From: Jiangella anatolica
GTDB lineage: Bacteria > Actinomycetota > Actinomycetes > Jiangellales > Jiangellaceae
Direction of reading: 5' to 3'
DNA length: 64,000 nucleotides
Assembly (NCBI RefSeq): GCF_003236295.1
Contig: NZ_POTW01000018.1
Coordinates: forward strand, 24,686-88,685
Position 1 is the stretch's first letter, and every line of letters starts with the position of its first letter. This document shows, piece after piece, positions 43,019 to 51,400 of the stretch. The notes below the pieces were generated by a model. It was not told the DNA's origin. It saw nothing but the letters and a program-made list of their open reading frames with translations, and searched no databases. The position numbers and the translations under genes are program-made.

Positions 43019-43960
43019 TCAGGCGGAAACGCCGTGCTCCACACGCTGGAGCGACTCCTGGCGGTAGACCACGTGACCGAGGTCGCCGCGCCAGAAGACG
43101 TAGCGGTGACGCTTCATGGCGTCCTGCGGGTCGGAGACATCCGCGAACGGCTCGACCTTCACGGCCTCAGCCGTGGACTCGTCACCGATGAACAGGGTCC
43201 GGTGAATCTCGGCGCTCGCAGCGCCGTCATTCGCCCGGTAGGCCCGGTTCGTCTCCAGGTAGATCGCACCCTCGAAGGTGCCGATCTCGCCTCGGTAGAT
43301 GTTGCTGGTGTCGACGTACTGGTGAGGAGCCGTCCAGTTGCTGGCGCCGGTCTCCTCGCGAAGGTCGACGCTGGTCTCCGGGGAGATGACCGCGACGTAG
43401 TTCTCACCACGGAGCGGCACAACGTTGCGCTTCCGGAGATCCCGGACCGCACGCCGGGCGAGGCGCGCCGAGAAGATGTCCGCAGCGGTCAGGGTGTTGA
43501 CAGCCACGGGAGCCTCGGGCGCACCAGCGTTCGAGGTGGACCGGTTGGTACCGGCGATCATGACGTCCCGGACCATGTTGTCCAGCGTGTCCGCCACGTC
43601 AGTGGCGAGCTGCTTGGCAATGGTCGGGTCGACCTCGACGTACGTAGCCGACTGAAGCCGGTACGTCCGGCCGATCAGGGCGCCAACCTCGGTGAAGCCG
43701 ATGGTGAGGTCGGTGCTCTGCGGCGAGGTCAGCGGTGTGGGGTCGTTGACCTCATCCAGGACCCGCGAGCCGGTCGGGATGTAGTTGTTCTTCTTCAGGT
43801 GGTAGGTCCGCGAGTTGTTCGTCGGGTCGTGGGGGACACCGAAAACGAACTGGCGGTAGACGGGCATAGACCGGAGAGCCCACTTAAGGACCTTGTCATA
43901 CCCATCGATCTGGAGGCCGTCACCAATGGACGACGCCAGAACGGTAGTATTAAGAGCCAT
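43019..43960 (-). CDS. Major capsid protein, N4-gp56 family-like
   Basis: 313 residues. ALNTTVLASSIGDGLQIDGY, YRQFVFGVPHDPTNNSRTYH and VGALIGRTYRLQSATYVEVD followed by LATDVADTLDNMVRDVMIAG and GENYVAVISPETSVDLREE match the N4-gp56 type HK97-fold capsid family. An AGAGGAG site precedes the ATG. A hairpin formed by ACCGCCC and GGGCGGT at the end of the upstream scaffold gene precedes it. Confidence 0.85.
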   Translation of the reverse strand: MALNTTVLASSIGDGLQIDGYDKVLKWALRSMPVYRQFVFGVPHDPTNNSRTYHLKKNNYIPTGSRVLDEVNDPTPLTSPQSTDLTIGFTEVGALIGRTYRLQSATYVEVDPTIAKQLATDVADTLDNMVRDVMIAGTNRSTSNAGAPEAPVAVNTLTAADIFSARLARRAVRDLRKRNVVPLRGENYVAVISPETSVDLREETGASNWTAPHQYVDTSNIYRGEIGTFEGAIYLETNRAYRANDGAASAEIHRTLFIGDESTAEAVKVEPFADVSDPQDAMKRHRYVFWRGDLGHVVYRQESLQRVEHGVSA

Positions 43961-43980
43961 TGCTCCTCTTTAGGGAGTCA

Positions 43981-44004
43981 ACCGCCCTACTGTCGAAGGG
44001 CGGT
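43981..44004 (-). promoter_or_regulatory. Hairpin between scaffold and capsid genes
   Basis: Perfect arms ACCGCCC and GGGCGGT with a ten-base loop span the scaffold stop codon. It could stabilise the capsid message or be an RNA processing site. Short, so only tentative. Confidence 0.35.
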
Positions 44005-44493
44005 ATTCACTTTGCCGATGAGGTCATCCAGCGAAGTGGCAGATGCGTCCGCCTCATCCAGGCGGGCCTTGTAGGCCTCATCGGGCGTGTAGTTGTTGCG
44101 CGCCACGCCCTGGAGCGCCTGAATGTCTGAACGCTGCTCTTCGCTGAGATTCGGCTCGCCCTTAGGCGAGTCGTTGTCGATGTCCTGCTGCTGAGTTGCG
44201 CCGGCTCCTCCGAAGAGGCCACGGAACTCCTCAATAGCTGCATCGACGTCCTCCGCGCCCGCGACGAACTTCGCCGCGTTCTCCGGAAGACCGGCAGCAG
44301 CCAACTTCGACTTCAGCTCCGACTCGCGCTGGCTCTTGCGGATCTCGTTGAGTTCCGCCTCAAGCTCCTTACGCTTCTGGGCTTCCTTCTTCAGGGCCTC
44401 GCGAAGGGCCTTCGGCCCGTCACTCGGCTCCTGGGCCTGGGGCTCCAGGTCTTCGTTGTCGTCGAGAATGTCGGCGTACTGGTTGTCGCTCAT
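43987..44493 (-). CDS. Scaffolding protein
   Basis: 168 residues from the ATG at 44493. Acidic start (DNQYADILDDNEDLEPQ), a long charged coiled coil (KALREALKKEAQKRKELEAE onwards) and a helical C-terminus (KARLDEADASATSLDDLIGK). Size, composition and position just before the capsid gene are typical for phage scaffold. Confidence 0.8.
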   Translation of the reverse strand: MSDNQYADILDDNEDLEPQAQEPSDGPKALREALKKEAQKRKELEAELNEIRKSQRESELKSKLAAAGLPENAAKFVAGAEDVDAAIEEFRGLFGGAGATQQQDIDNDSPKGEPNLSEEQRSDIQALQGVARNNYTPDEAYKARLDEADASATSLDDLIGKVNTALRQ

Positions 44494-44612
44494 GCGACTA
44501 CTCCCTAATGATTTGCGCAGGCCGAAGCCGCCCATAGGGGAATGGGCTGTCACTTGCTCCTACTCCCGGACCGTGTATCACTCAGCGAAGGGCCGGTAGA
44601 TCTCCGCCGGAG

Positions 44613-44653
44613 TGGGTGCCGAGGACTCGAACCTCGGTGTATGCCATTCACCC
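44613..44653 (-). ncRNA. tRNA-like T-arm/acceptor element, not a full tRNA
   Basis: On the minus strand, CCGAGG-TTCGAGT-CCTCGG forms a six-pair stem with a seven-base loop exactly like a T-arm. The flanking GGGTG and CACCC pair like an acceptor stem. Only 12 bases separate the 5' strand from the T-arm, so D and anticodon arms are absent. It lies in the 166-base gap between the 278-residue virion gene and the scaffold gene. Confidence 0.4.
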
Positions 44654-44659
44654 GAATTG

Positions 44660-45496
44660 CTAGTTGAAGCGCCGATCTCTGGTCAGCGTGCCGGAACCAG
44701 TGCCAGCGGCACCGCGCCCACGAGCGCGCTCCTGAGAAGCGAGCTTGTTCCTCGTACGTGTGGCCTCGGCGTTTCCGCCGAACACCTCGGACTGGATGTC
44801 CTCGACACCGAACTCGATGCCCGAGATCTCGCCCAGGCGCTCGTATGTCGGGAGCTGTGTGGCGATGACGTTGTAGCCTTCGCGCGCCTGTTCGGAGGTG
44901 ACACCCATACCGAACAGTTCCTGGGCGTAAGCGTCGTCGTAGCCAAGGCCAGCACGGTTGCGCTCGGCATTGAGCTTCGCCAGCTCGACGTTCTTCTCCA
45001 GGGTGGGCAGCGCCTTCTTCGGATCCAGGTAGTACGAGGCCAGGTCTCCGGTGCTTATGCCCATGCGGGCCAGCGCCTTCTTCTGCTCGTTGTCCACGGT
45101 GTCCGCAAGGGTGCGCGCCTTCATGGCGCGCTCTGCGATCTCCTGGGGGCTGACATCCTTGATGAGGAAGTTCGTGAAGTCGTCCGTGGAGTCGTAGAAG
45201 CCCTTGGGCAGACCGGCTGCCTGGATCGCCTGGCGATAGGCGCGTTCGGTCTGGAGGTATTCGTTCGGGTCCAGGACCGAGAGACCCGCTTTCAGGCGGG
45301 CATCGTTGGCCTTGAATCGCTGCTTCCATTCTTTGGTCTGCTGGAGCATCACGTAGATCGTGTCCGAGTTGTAGCCCTGCTTGAGGTACTCGACGATCTT
45401 GGGACCGAGAGAGCCAAGGCCGTATTGCTCGAACATGCCGACCAGGGCGGAGGCCGCGTTGCGGTCTCCTGCTTCGAGGTTGTCCCACCAAGCCAT
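44660..45496 (-). CDS. Internal virion protein
   Basis: 278 residues, mostly helical. TIYVMLQQTKEWKQRFKAND and DDFTNFLIKDVSPQEIAERA resemble segments of the next protein (SMIRNTAWYKSTSQTQREAW; TVKDVASPYIESMAEIL), so the two may share a fold. The end is basic and Gly-rich. Its position after the peptidoglycan hydrolase suggests an ejected internal protein. Function inferred. Confidence 0.6.
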   Translation of the reverse strand: MAWWDNLEAGDRNAASALVGMFEQYGLGSLGPKIVEYLKQGYNSDTIYVMLQQTKEWKQRFKANDARLKAGLSVLDPNEYLQTERAYRQAIQAAGLPKGFYDSTDDFTNFLIKDVSPQEIAERAMKARTLADTVDNEQKKALARMGISTGDLASYYLDPKKALPTLEKNVELAKLNAERNRAGLGYDDAYAQELFGMGVTSEQAREGYNVIATQLPTYERLGEISGIEFGVEDIQSEVFGGNAEATRTRNKLASQERARGRGAAGTGSGTLTRDRRFN

Positions 45497-46377
45497 TACT
45501 TCAGCACCCCCATCAGGCTCAGCACCTCTCGGCCCGTGGACATGTGCGAGTCCTGGGCGTTCTGGGTGGCCATCCAGCGGGGGTCACTGCGAAGACTGGC
45601 CTCGAAATCCCCGACGCTCTGCGTGGTCCACTTACCGTCCTCACCCTTGAAAGACAGGGCGCGGCGGACCATGTTGTCCCGGACGGTGATATCCGTGGGA
45701 TTGAGTTCGAGGATCTCCGCCATCGACTCGATGTACGGAGAGGCAACGTCCTTCACCGTCAGGCCGGCGTCGATCTGCTCAGCCAGACCAGGCCAGGTGG
45801 ACTTGGCAAGGCGTTGAATCTCGCCCATCGCGTGCTGCTCAGTGAGGGTGCCGTAGGCAACCCCGCTCAGCCAGTGACGGAGCGTTCCGTTGGACACCTT
45901 GACGCCGTAGGCGGCGAGCGCCTGCTGGATGCGATCCTGGGCCTGGCCAACCGTGCCGCCAAGCTCCTGGTTCTTCAGGACTGCCTGGCCGACGTCGCCG
46001 AAGCGGGCCATCTCCTGGCGCATGCGGAGCTGGTCCCAGCCGGAGCCGAGAGCCTCACGCGCAAGCGCGTCGGCATCCTTGCCTGCCAGCGGGACGCCCA
46101 GCTCGACGGCCAGAGATCCCATCTGGCTGCGCGTTTCGGCCAGGCGGCGGCGGTACTCCGCCGGGTCAGACGACGTGAGCAGCCATGCCTCACGCTGCGT
46201 CTGCGAGGTGCTCTTGTACCAGGCGGTGTTGCGGATCATCGACTGGAGCCGTGCCGGCTCGTACTGCCCGTCCATGGCCTCTTGGAGCAGCTTCTTCATC
46301 TCAGGCGTGACGTTGAAGTACGCGACGGTGTAACCGGCGAGAGCTGCCAGCTCCTCCTGAGTGGGCTCGTCAGCCAC
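45496..46377 (-). CDS. Internal virion protein
   Basis: 293 residues, helical, with no membrane segment. LQSMIRNTAWYKSTSQTQRE and FLRHWLSGVAYG-like GTLRHWLSGVAYGTLTEQHA are notable. Overlaps both neighbours by one base. Together with the M23/SLT enzyme and the two larger proteins it probably forms the DNA-ejection core. Confidence 0.6.
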   Translation of the reverse strand: MADEPTQEELAALAGYTVAYFNVTPEMKKLLQEAMDGQYEPARLQSMIRNTAWYKSTSQTQREAWLLTSSDPAEYRRRLAETRSQMGSLAVELGVPLAGKDADALAREALGSGWDQLRMRQEMARFGDVGQAVLKNQELGGTVGQAQDRIQQALAAYGVKVSNGTLRHWLSGVAYGTLTEQHAMGEIQRLAKSTWPGLAEQIDAGLTVKDVASPYIESMAEILELNPTDITVRDNMVRRALSFKGEDGKWTTQSVGDFEASLRSDPRWMATQNAQDSHMSTGREVLSLMGVLK

Positions 46378-47519
46378 TACAGACCTGCCCTTCGGAGGAT
46401 GTCCTGGACGTAAGAGTTCATCGACGGGTACGACCCCTGTTTGCGGTTCCTGGCGCCCTCGCTGTACTTGAGCGCGCCTTCACCCGCGTACCAGGCGAGA
46501 GCGGCGCCGGAGGCGCCGTACTTGCGGAAGTACTGGCCGAGGCGGTGCTGGGCGATGGCGTCCTGGAGCTTGGGGTTGGCGAGGAACTGCGACTGACTGA
46601 CCGAGTACCCGAGAGCCGCTTTCGACCAGGAGGCGATGTTGCCCGGCATGATCTGGTAAGCGCCCAGGGCGCCGCTGTGGCGGTTCCTGGCGCTGTAGCT
46701 GCCTCCGGACTCCTTGGCCCTGATGGCGTTGATGAGCTTCCCCAGGTCGCCTGAGGCGCCGCCCCCAGAGCTGTGAGAGCCCTGCGAAATTGCGGCTGGG
46801 GCCTGCTGGGCGGTGGCCTGCATCATGGAGGTCTGATAGGCGGCCTGTTGCGCCTGCATCGCCTTCATCATCTGGCTCTGCTGGATGAGGCCCGCTTCGC
46901 GGCCCAGCGACTGCTCCAGGTCTGTCTGCTCGGACGGCCTGCCTGCGGCGGCGTCCAGGGCCGGAGTGGAGAACCCACCGGCAGCCTTGCCGCCGGGCGA
47001 GGCGCCCATGCCTTGGGCTTCGAGCATCGCCAGCGTGTCGTTCGGGTCGGTCATCTGGATGATGTCCGGGAGCATGCCGCCCTGCGGCGTCGCGAAAGAG
47101 CCGCCCTGCTTGGCGGGTTCCTTGGACAGCGACCCGGTGCGCTTGCCATCGAAGTTCAGGAACGGGATCGGGTCTGTCGGCTTACCGTTGCGGCGCACCT
47201 CGAAGTGCAGGTGCGAGCCGGTGCTGTTGCCGGTATTGCCGACGAATCCCAGGAGGGAGCCGGCGGAGATGCGCTGGCCCGCCTTGACGGCGAAGCGGGA
47301 CTGGTGGGCGTAGTAGCCCACCGTCCCGTCATCGTGCTGGACCTTGGTCAGGTTGCCGTAGGCGCCGCCCCAGCCAACGCTGATGACGCGACCGCCGACA
47401 GCGGCATAGATCTTGGAACCTGCGGGCGCGGCAAAGTCGATACCGGAGTGACCTCCGGTCGAACGGAAGCCACCCAGATACCTCGAAGAAACGCGCGCCC
47501 CCTTGACGGGGGAATACAC
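46377..47519 (-). CDS. Virion peptidoglycan hydrolase: M23 peptidase fused to lytic transglycosylase
   Basis: 380 residues, GTG start. The N-terminal LytM/M23 domain has zinc ligands His24 and Asp28 (GGHSGIDFA) and His103/His105 (SHLHFEVR). After an Ala/Gln linker, the C-terminal SLT domain has catalytic Glu270 (RAKESGGSYSARN), followed by GALGAYQIMPGN and AALAWYAGEGAL. It can cut both peptide and glycan strands locally as DNA enters. Confidence 0.88.
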   Translation of the reverse strand: MYSPVKGARVSSRYLGGFRSTGGHSGIDFAAPAGSKIYAAVGGRVISVGWGGAYGNLTKVQHDDGTVGYYAHQSRFAVKAGQRISAGSLLGFVGNTGNSTGSHLHFEVRRNGKPTDPIPFLNFDGKRTGSLSKEPAKQGGSFATPQGGMLPDIIQMTDPNDTLAMLEAQGMGASPGGKAAGGFSTPALDAAAGRPSEQTDLEQSLGREAGLIQQSQMMKAMQAQQAAYQTSMMQATAQQAPAAISQGSHSSGGGASGDLGKLINAIRAKESGGSYSARNRHSGALGAYQIMPGNIASWSKAALGYSVSQSQFLANPKLQDAIAQHRLGQYFRKYGASGAALAWYAGEGALKYSEGARNRKQGSYPSMNSYVQDILRRAGL

Positions 47520-48410
47520 CTACAGACCTCGCAGTGCCTCGTAGTAGGAGGCGGCGAGCACTGCCTTCTGCTCGCCGAGCAGCTCGTCATCGGCGAATGC
47601 CTGAGCTGCGGTGCCGGCGTCGGGTGCACCGCCGGTCGTGGTGGTGGAGCTGTCGGACGTGTTGCCGTCTTCCCCGTACGTGGTCGTTGTCGTGGACAAC
47701 GTGGGGTTGGCCTGCTCGGTGGCTCGGAGCGTCGACATGAACTGCTCGCGCTCGTCGTCCGTGGCCCGGCGACCCAGTAGGTTCCGCAGTGTGTTGTCGA
47801 TGACTGCGGCGGCCGTTGTCGGGTCCGTCAGGTTGATCGTGCGCTGGGTCTGCGTGGTCGGACCCTGCTTCTCCGCACGAGTCTCAGCCGCCTGCGCCAC
47901 CCGCATTTCGATCCAGTGCCAGGGGTCTTCTGGGTCTGCGCCCATGACCTCAGCAGCGTCGATGTCACCAAGTGCCATGCCCCACAGCTCGGCTACCTCG
48001 GTCGGCGTGGCCGGCCTGCCGTAGTACTTGTCGGCTAGCTCCTGGAGCCGCCCCCTATCGACCTGGCGGGTGTCGGCACCCCGGAGGGTGCCGCCCGCCT
48101 TGCCGCCCTGCTTCTTGTCCACGAAGAACTCGGGCTCGGGCTTCAGGCTCTTGGTGCTTTTGCCGCCCAGGCCCTGCTCACGCAGCACACCAAAGCCGGC
48201 GGCTCCGGGGCGGCGATAGTTGAACCTGGGTGACATGGGAGTCCAGGGCTTCTGGTCCCAGTACCGAGCCCACCGCTGGGCGGTGGGGCTCAGGTCGTCC
48301 TGGCTGGGACCGGCGGGGGCGGCCCCGGACTGCGCACTTACCGCCGCGAGTTCGGGGTCGCCCGTCAGGATGCCGTAGCCCTGCTGTCCGGGGGTAGGTG
48401 TGGTTGCCAT
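47520..48410 (-). CDS. Virion-associated protein
   Basis: 296 residues from the ATG at 48410 (TGATG overlap with the large gene). An unstructured Pro/Gly N-terminus is followed by a helical domain with RLQELADKYYGRPATPTEVA and TLRNLLGRRATDDEREQFMS. These resemble repeated helical modules of phage virion proteins. A Thr/Ser-rich stretch (LSTTTTTYGEDGNTSDSSTT) lies near the end. Confidence 0.6.
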   Translation of the reverse strand: MATTPTPGQQGYGILTGDPELAAVSAQSGAAPAGPSQDDLSPTAQRWARYWDQKPWTPMSPRFNYRRPGAAGFGVLREQGLGGKSTKSLKPEPEFFVDKKQGGKAGGTLRGADTRQVDRGRLQELADKYYGRPATPTEVAELWGMALGDIDAAEVMGADPEDPWHWIEMRVAQAAETRAEKQGPTTQTQRTINLTDPTTAAAVIDNTLRNLLGRRATDDEREQFMSTLRATEQANPTLSTTTTTYGEDGNTSDSSTTTTGGAPDAGTAAQAFADDELLGEQKAVLAASYYEALRGL

Positions 48411-51400
48411 CACAGACCCCCAGAGCCCAGTGTCATCGAATGGTTGGTGAGGAAGCGGTTGAAGAACTCGTCGAACATCAGGTTCCGCTGGCGCAGCTCG
48501 CCGACCATCACGTCATAGGCGTAGGCCAGGTCCGCGTTGGCCTCGGCCTCAATGTTCCGGGAGCCACCGCCGTACATCTCCCGAGCGTCAAGCTCGGCGC
48601 CGATGCGACGGTGAATGTCGAGGAACTCCTCGACCCCGTGCCAGTCGGGACGCTCCGGCGACTCGCCCCGGTCGACCAACCCCTCCATCTGCTGGATGAG
48701 GGTGTACGACTTGTCGGTGTCCATCGACGTGTAGGCGTCGCGCCAGCCGGGCAGCTCGTTCCAGAGCTGATCGCGGATCGTGTGCTGGATCTGGATCAGG
48801 TCTTCCGCGCCACGCTGCCGCAGGGACTTTAGTCCCCGGGCGGACAGCTCGGCTTGGATCTTCGTGTTCCAGTAGTTCCAGCGACGCCAGCCCTCGGACT
48901 CCTCGGCGGCCTGCACGGTCCCTTCGGGACCGCGAGGCGCCCGCTGTGTGCGGGCGTCCACGTTGGAGACCTTGTTCTGGGTCTGCCAGGCGTAGACGGA
49001 GTAGTTGAACTCGTCCGTCTCGGTGTCTAGCCCCACTAGCGCCAGACCCAGCTCCGGGTTCTTCTCGATCTGATCCCGGTACTTCTGCTGGGCCATGAAG
49101 CCCGCCGACGTGGCGGGCACGCCAGTGTTGCTCTGGCTCGTGGACTGCCACCAGAGCCAGGCATCCTCGCCGTACTCATCGAGGAACTTCTGGTAGCCCT
49201 CTTCGCCGTAGCCGTACTCCGCTTGGATGCGGTTGGCGGCGTCGATGAAGAACTGTCCCTTAACCTCGGGCGTGAACCCTGCCGGCGACATGAACCGAGC
49301 GGCGATCATGAACGCCTGGGCGGCCTCGGCCTTCTCGACCGACTCCTCGGGGGTCGGCTCGGGGCCTTGGCGTCCGTTGTCGATCCAGTCCTGGTAGTCC
49401 TGCTGGTAGGTGCGGGTCGCCATCATGCGGTTGAAGACGGGGTCTTCAACACCTTCGATCTGACGGCGCACCTGCGTCATCCAGGCGGCCGGGAAGACCG
49501 TGTCGAGCACGGGGCTCTCGGGCACGCCAGCCGGGAACAGGTACTTGTACATGAAGCTGGAGAAGGCGCTGTCGTCCGCAAGGTGCGGAGAGTTGCGCAT
49601 CATGTAGGCGGCGGGCACCTGGATGAACGGGCTCGTACCGGGCAGCCACCAAGGGCTGCCCTGGATAACGCTGTTGAGCCCGTTCTTGTTGACGTTCCAG
49701 GTTTGGAAGATCTCGCCGGCTGCCGACTGATCGCCAGGCAGCACCTTGTCCAGGAGCTTCATCGTCTGACCGAGACCCTCGATGCGAAGGTTCGTCAGCT
49801 CGCCGTGGTCCGGGTCGTCCTTGCCCAGGCCATTGCTGTCCACGAACTCGACGAACGGGAGCTTGTCGAGGTTCTGCCAGCCGTTGGCGTACAGGCGCAT
49901 GAACTGCTCGGGGCGCTCCATGATGATGGTGCCCCACTTGACCAGCGTGTCCTGCCAAGCGTTCATGAAGGAGGACGCGAACCTCAACGTGTGCTGTAGG
50001 TCCGTGTGGTCCATCGCGCTGAACATGTAGCGCCGGGTCTGGCGCAGTGCGTACTCGCGGGCCTGGCGCTCCATGAGCACCTGGGTCTCGCGAGAGATCT
50101 TCTGGCCGGCCTCAACCTGGTCGGCAGCCACCTGGAGGCGGTGCTTGTACATCCGGTTGAAGAACGGGTTCCGCACCAGCGTGTCCGAAGGGACCGTGGC
50201 GATGGCGTTGTAGAGCTTGTCCTTCACCGCGTTGAGCGCCTGGCCAACGCCAGTGCCCAGAGCCAGGTCAACAGACGTGGTGTCGATCGCCTTCGGCACG
50301 ACCTCGCGCCGGTTGTCGACCATCTGCTGAAGGTCCTCAACGGTGAGCGTCTGGTCGGTGCGCACCATCTCGCGCAGTCGTTCCGTGGGGAGCAGTGCGT
50401 TGAGGTGGTTGTCGATCTCCGTCTGCCACACGTACGGCTCGGCCGACCTGAAGTACAGGCGCTGCGCCGACTGGTGCTTGCGGCCCTCGGGGGTCTTCAG
50501 CCAGGACTCCAGCTCTTGACCACCGAGGCGCGCCCGCGCCGAAGGTGAGACGCGGATCTGCTCGATGGCCTGATGCCACGCCTCAGCGTGGTTCGAGTCC
50601 CCGACGACGGAGCGCTTGCCCCTGTCGACGGCGGCACGAAGGTTCGCCGTGGTGTTCTCGTAGCTGGAGGTCATGGCTCGGTGGTCCATGCCCGAAGAGT
50701 TCAGCGACCGGTGTACGTCACCGACGCCTGGCTGGAACGCACCGGCCGCCTCCCAAGAGGCGCCCTTGCGACCCTTGATGGTGACGGGCCTGGCGCCGAG
50801 CTGGGGGATCAGCTCGGTCTTCTTCAGGTACTTGGCGCCACGACGCCCGACGTTGACGACGACGCCGTCCTCGGTGCGCCGGACAAGGAGCACGCCATCA
50901 GGGTTCGACAGCAGCCCAGACCGCAGCTCGGCGAAGCGGGCGATAGCCATCTCGTCCAGGTCGTTGAGCACGACCTCGTCCCCGATGGGGACAACCGCCT
51001 CGACGTTGCGCATGCGTCGGCCAGTGGCCATGTCCACGGCGAACGAGGCGCCAGCGGCGGCCTCGTCGGCGGCACGGATCTTCTGGACGATCGGCGGCAC
51101 CTTGGGGTCCCTGACCCCATTGGCCCGGTTGCGCAGAAGGTCTTGACTCCAGCGCTCGACCGGAGCAAGGTTTCGCTCTACAGCCTTCAAACGCCCTGCA
51201 TCTTCACGGAGGCTGTCGGCAGGGCCACGGAGGACCGGGGTTCCTTCTTGGTCCTGCCGTTTCAACCAGCGCCGCCGAGCGGCGCGGTTGCCCGCGCCCT
51301 TGATGCGGTTGGCGGCACGGATCGGCAGGTTGGCCGCACCAATGGACATCGCCTTCGGCGCATCCATCAGGGACGCCAGGGAGTCCAGCGCAGCGAGGCT

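Noticed and set aside
44613..44653. Complete tRNA gene
   Set aside because: No D arm or anticodon arm can be fitted upstream; only the T-arm and a short closing stem are present.
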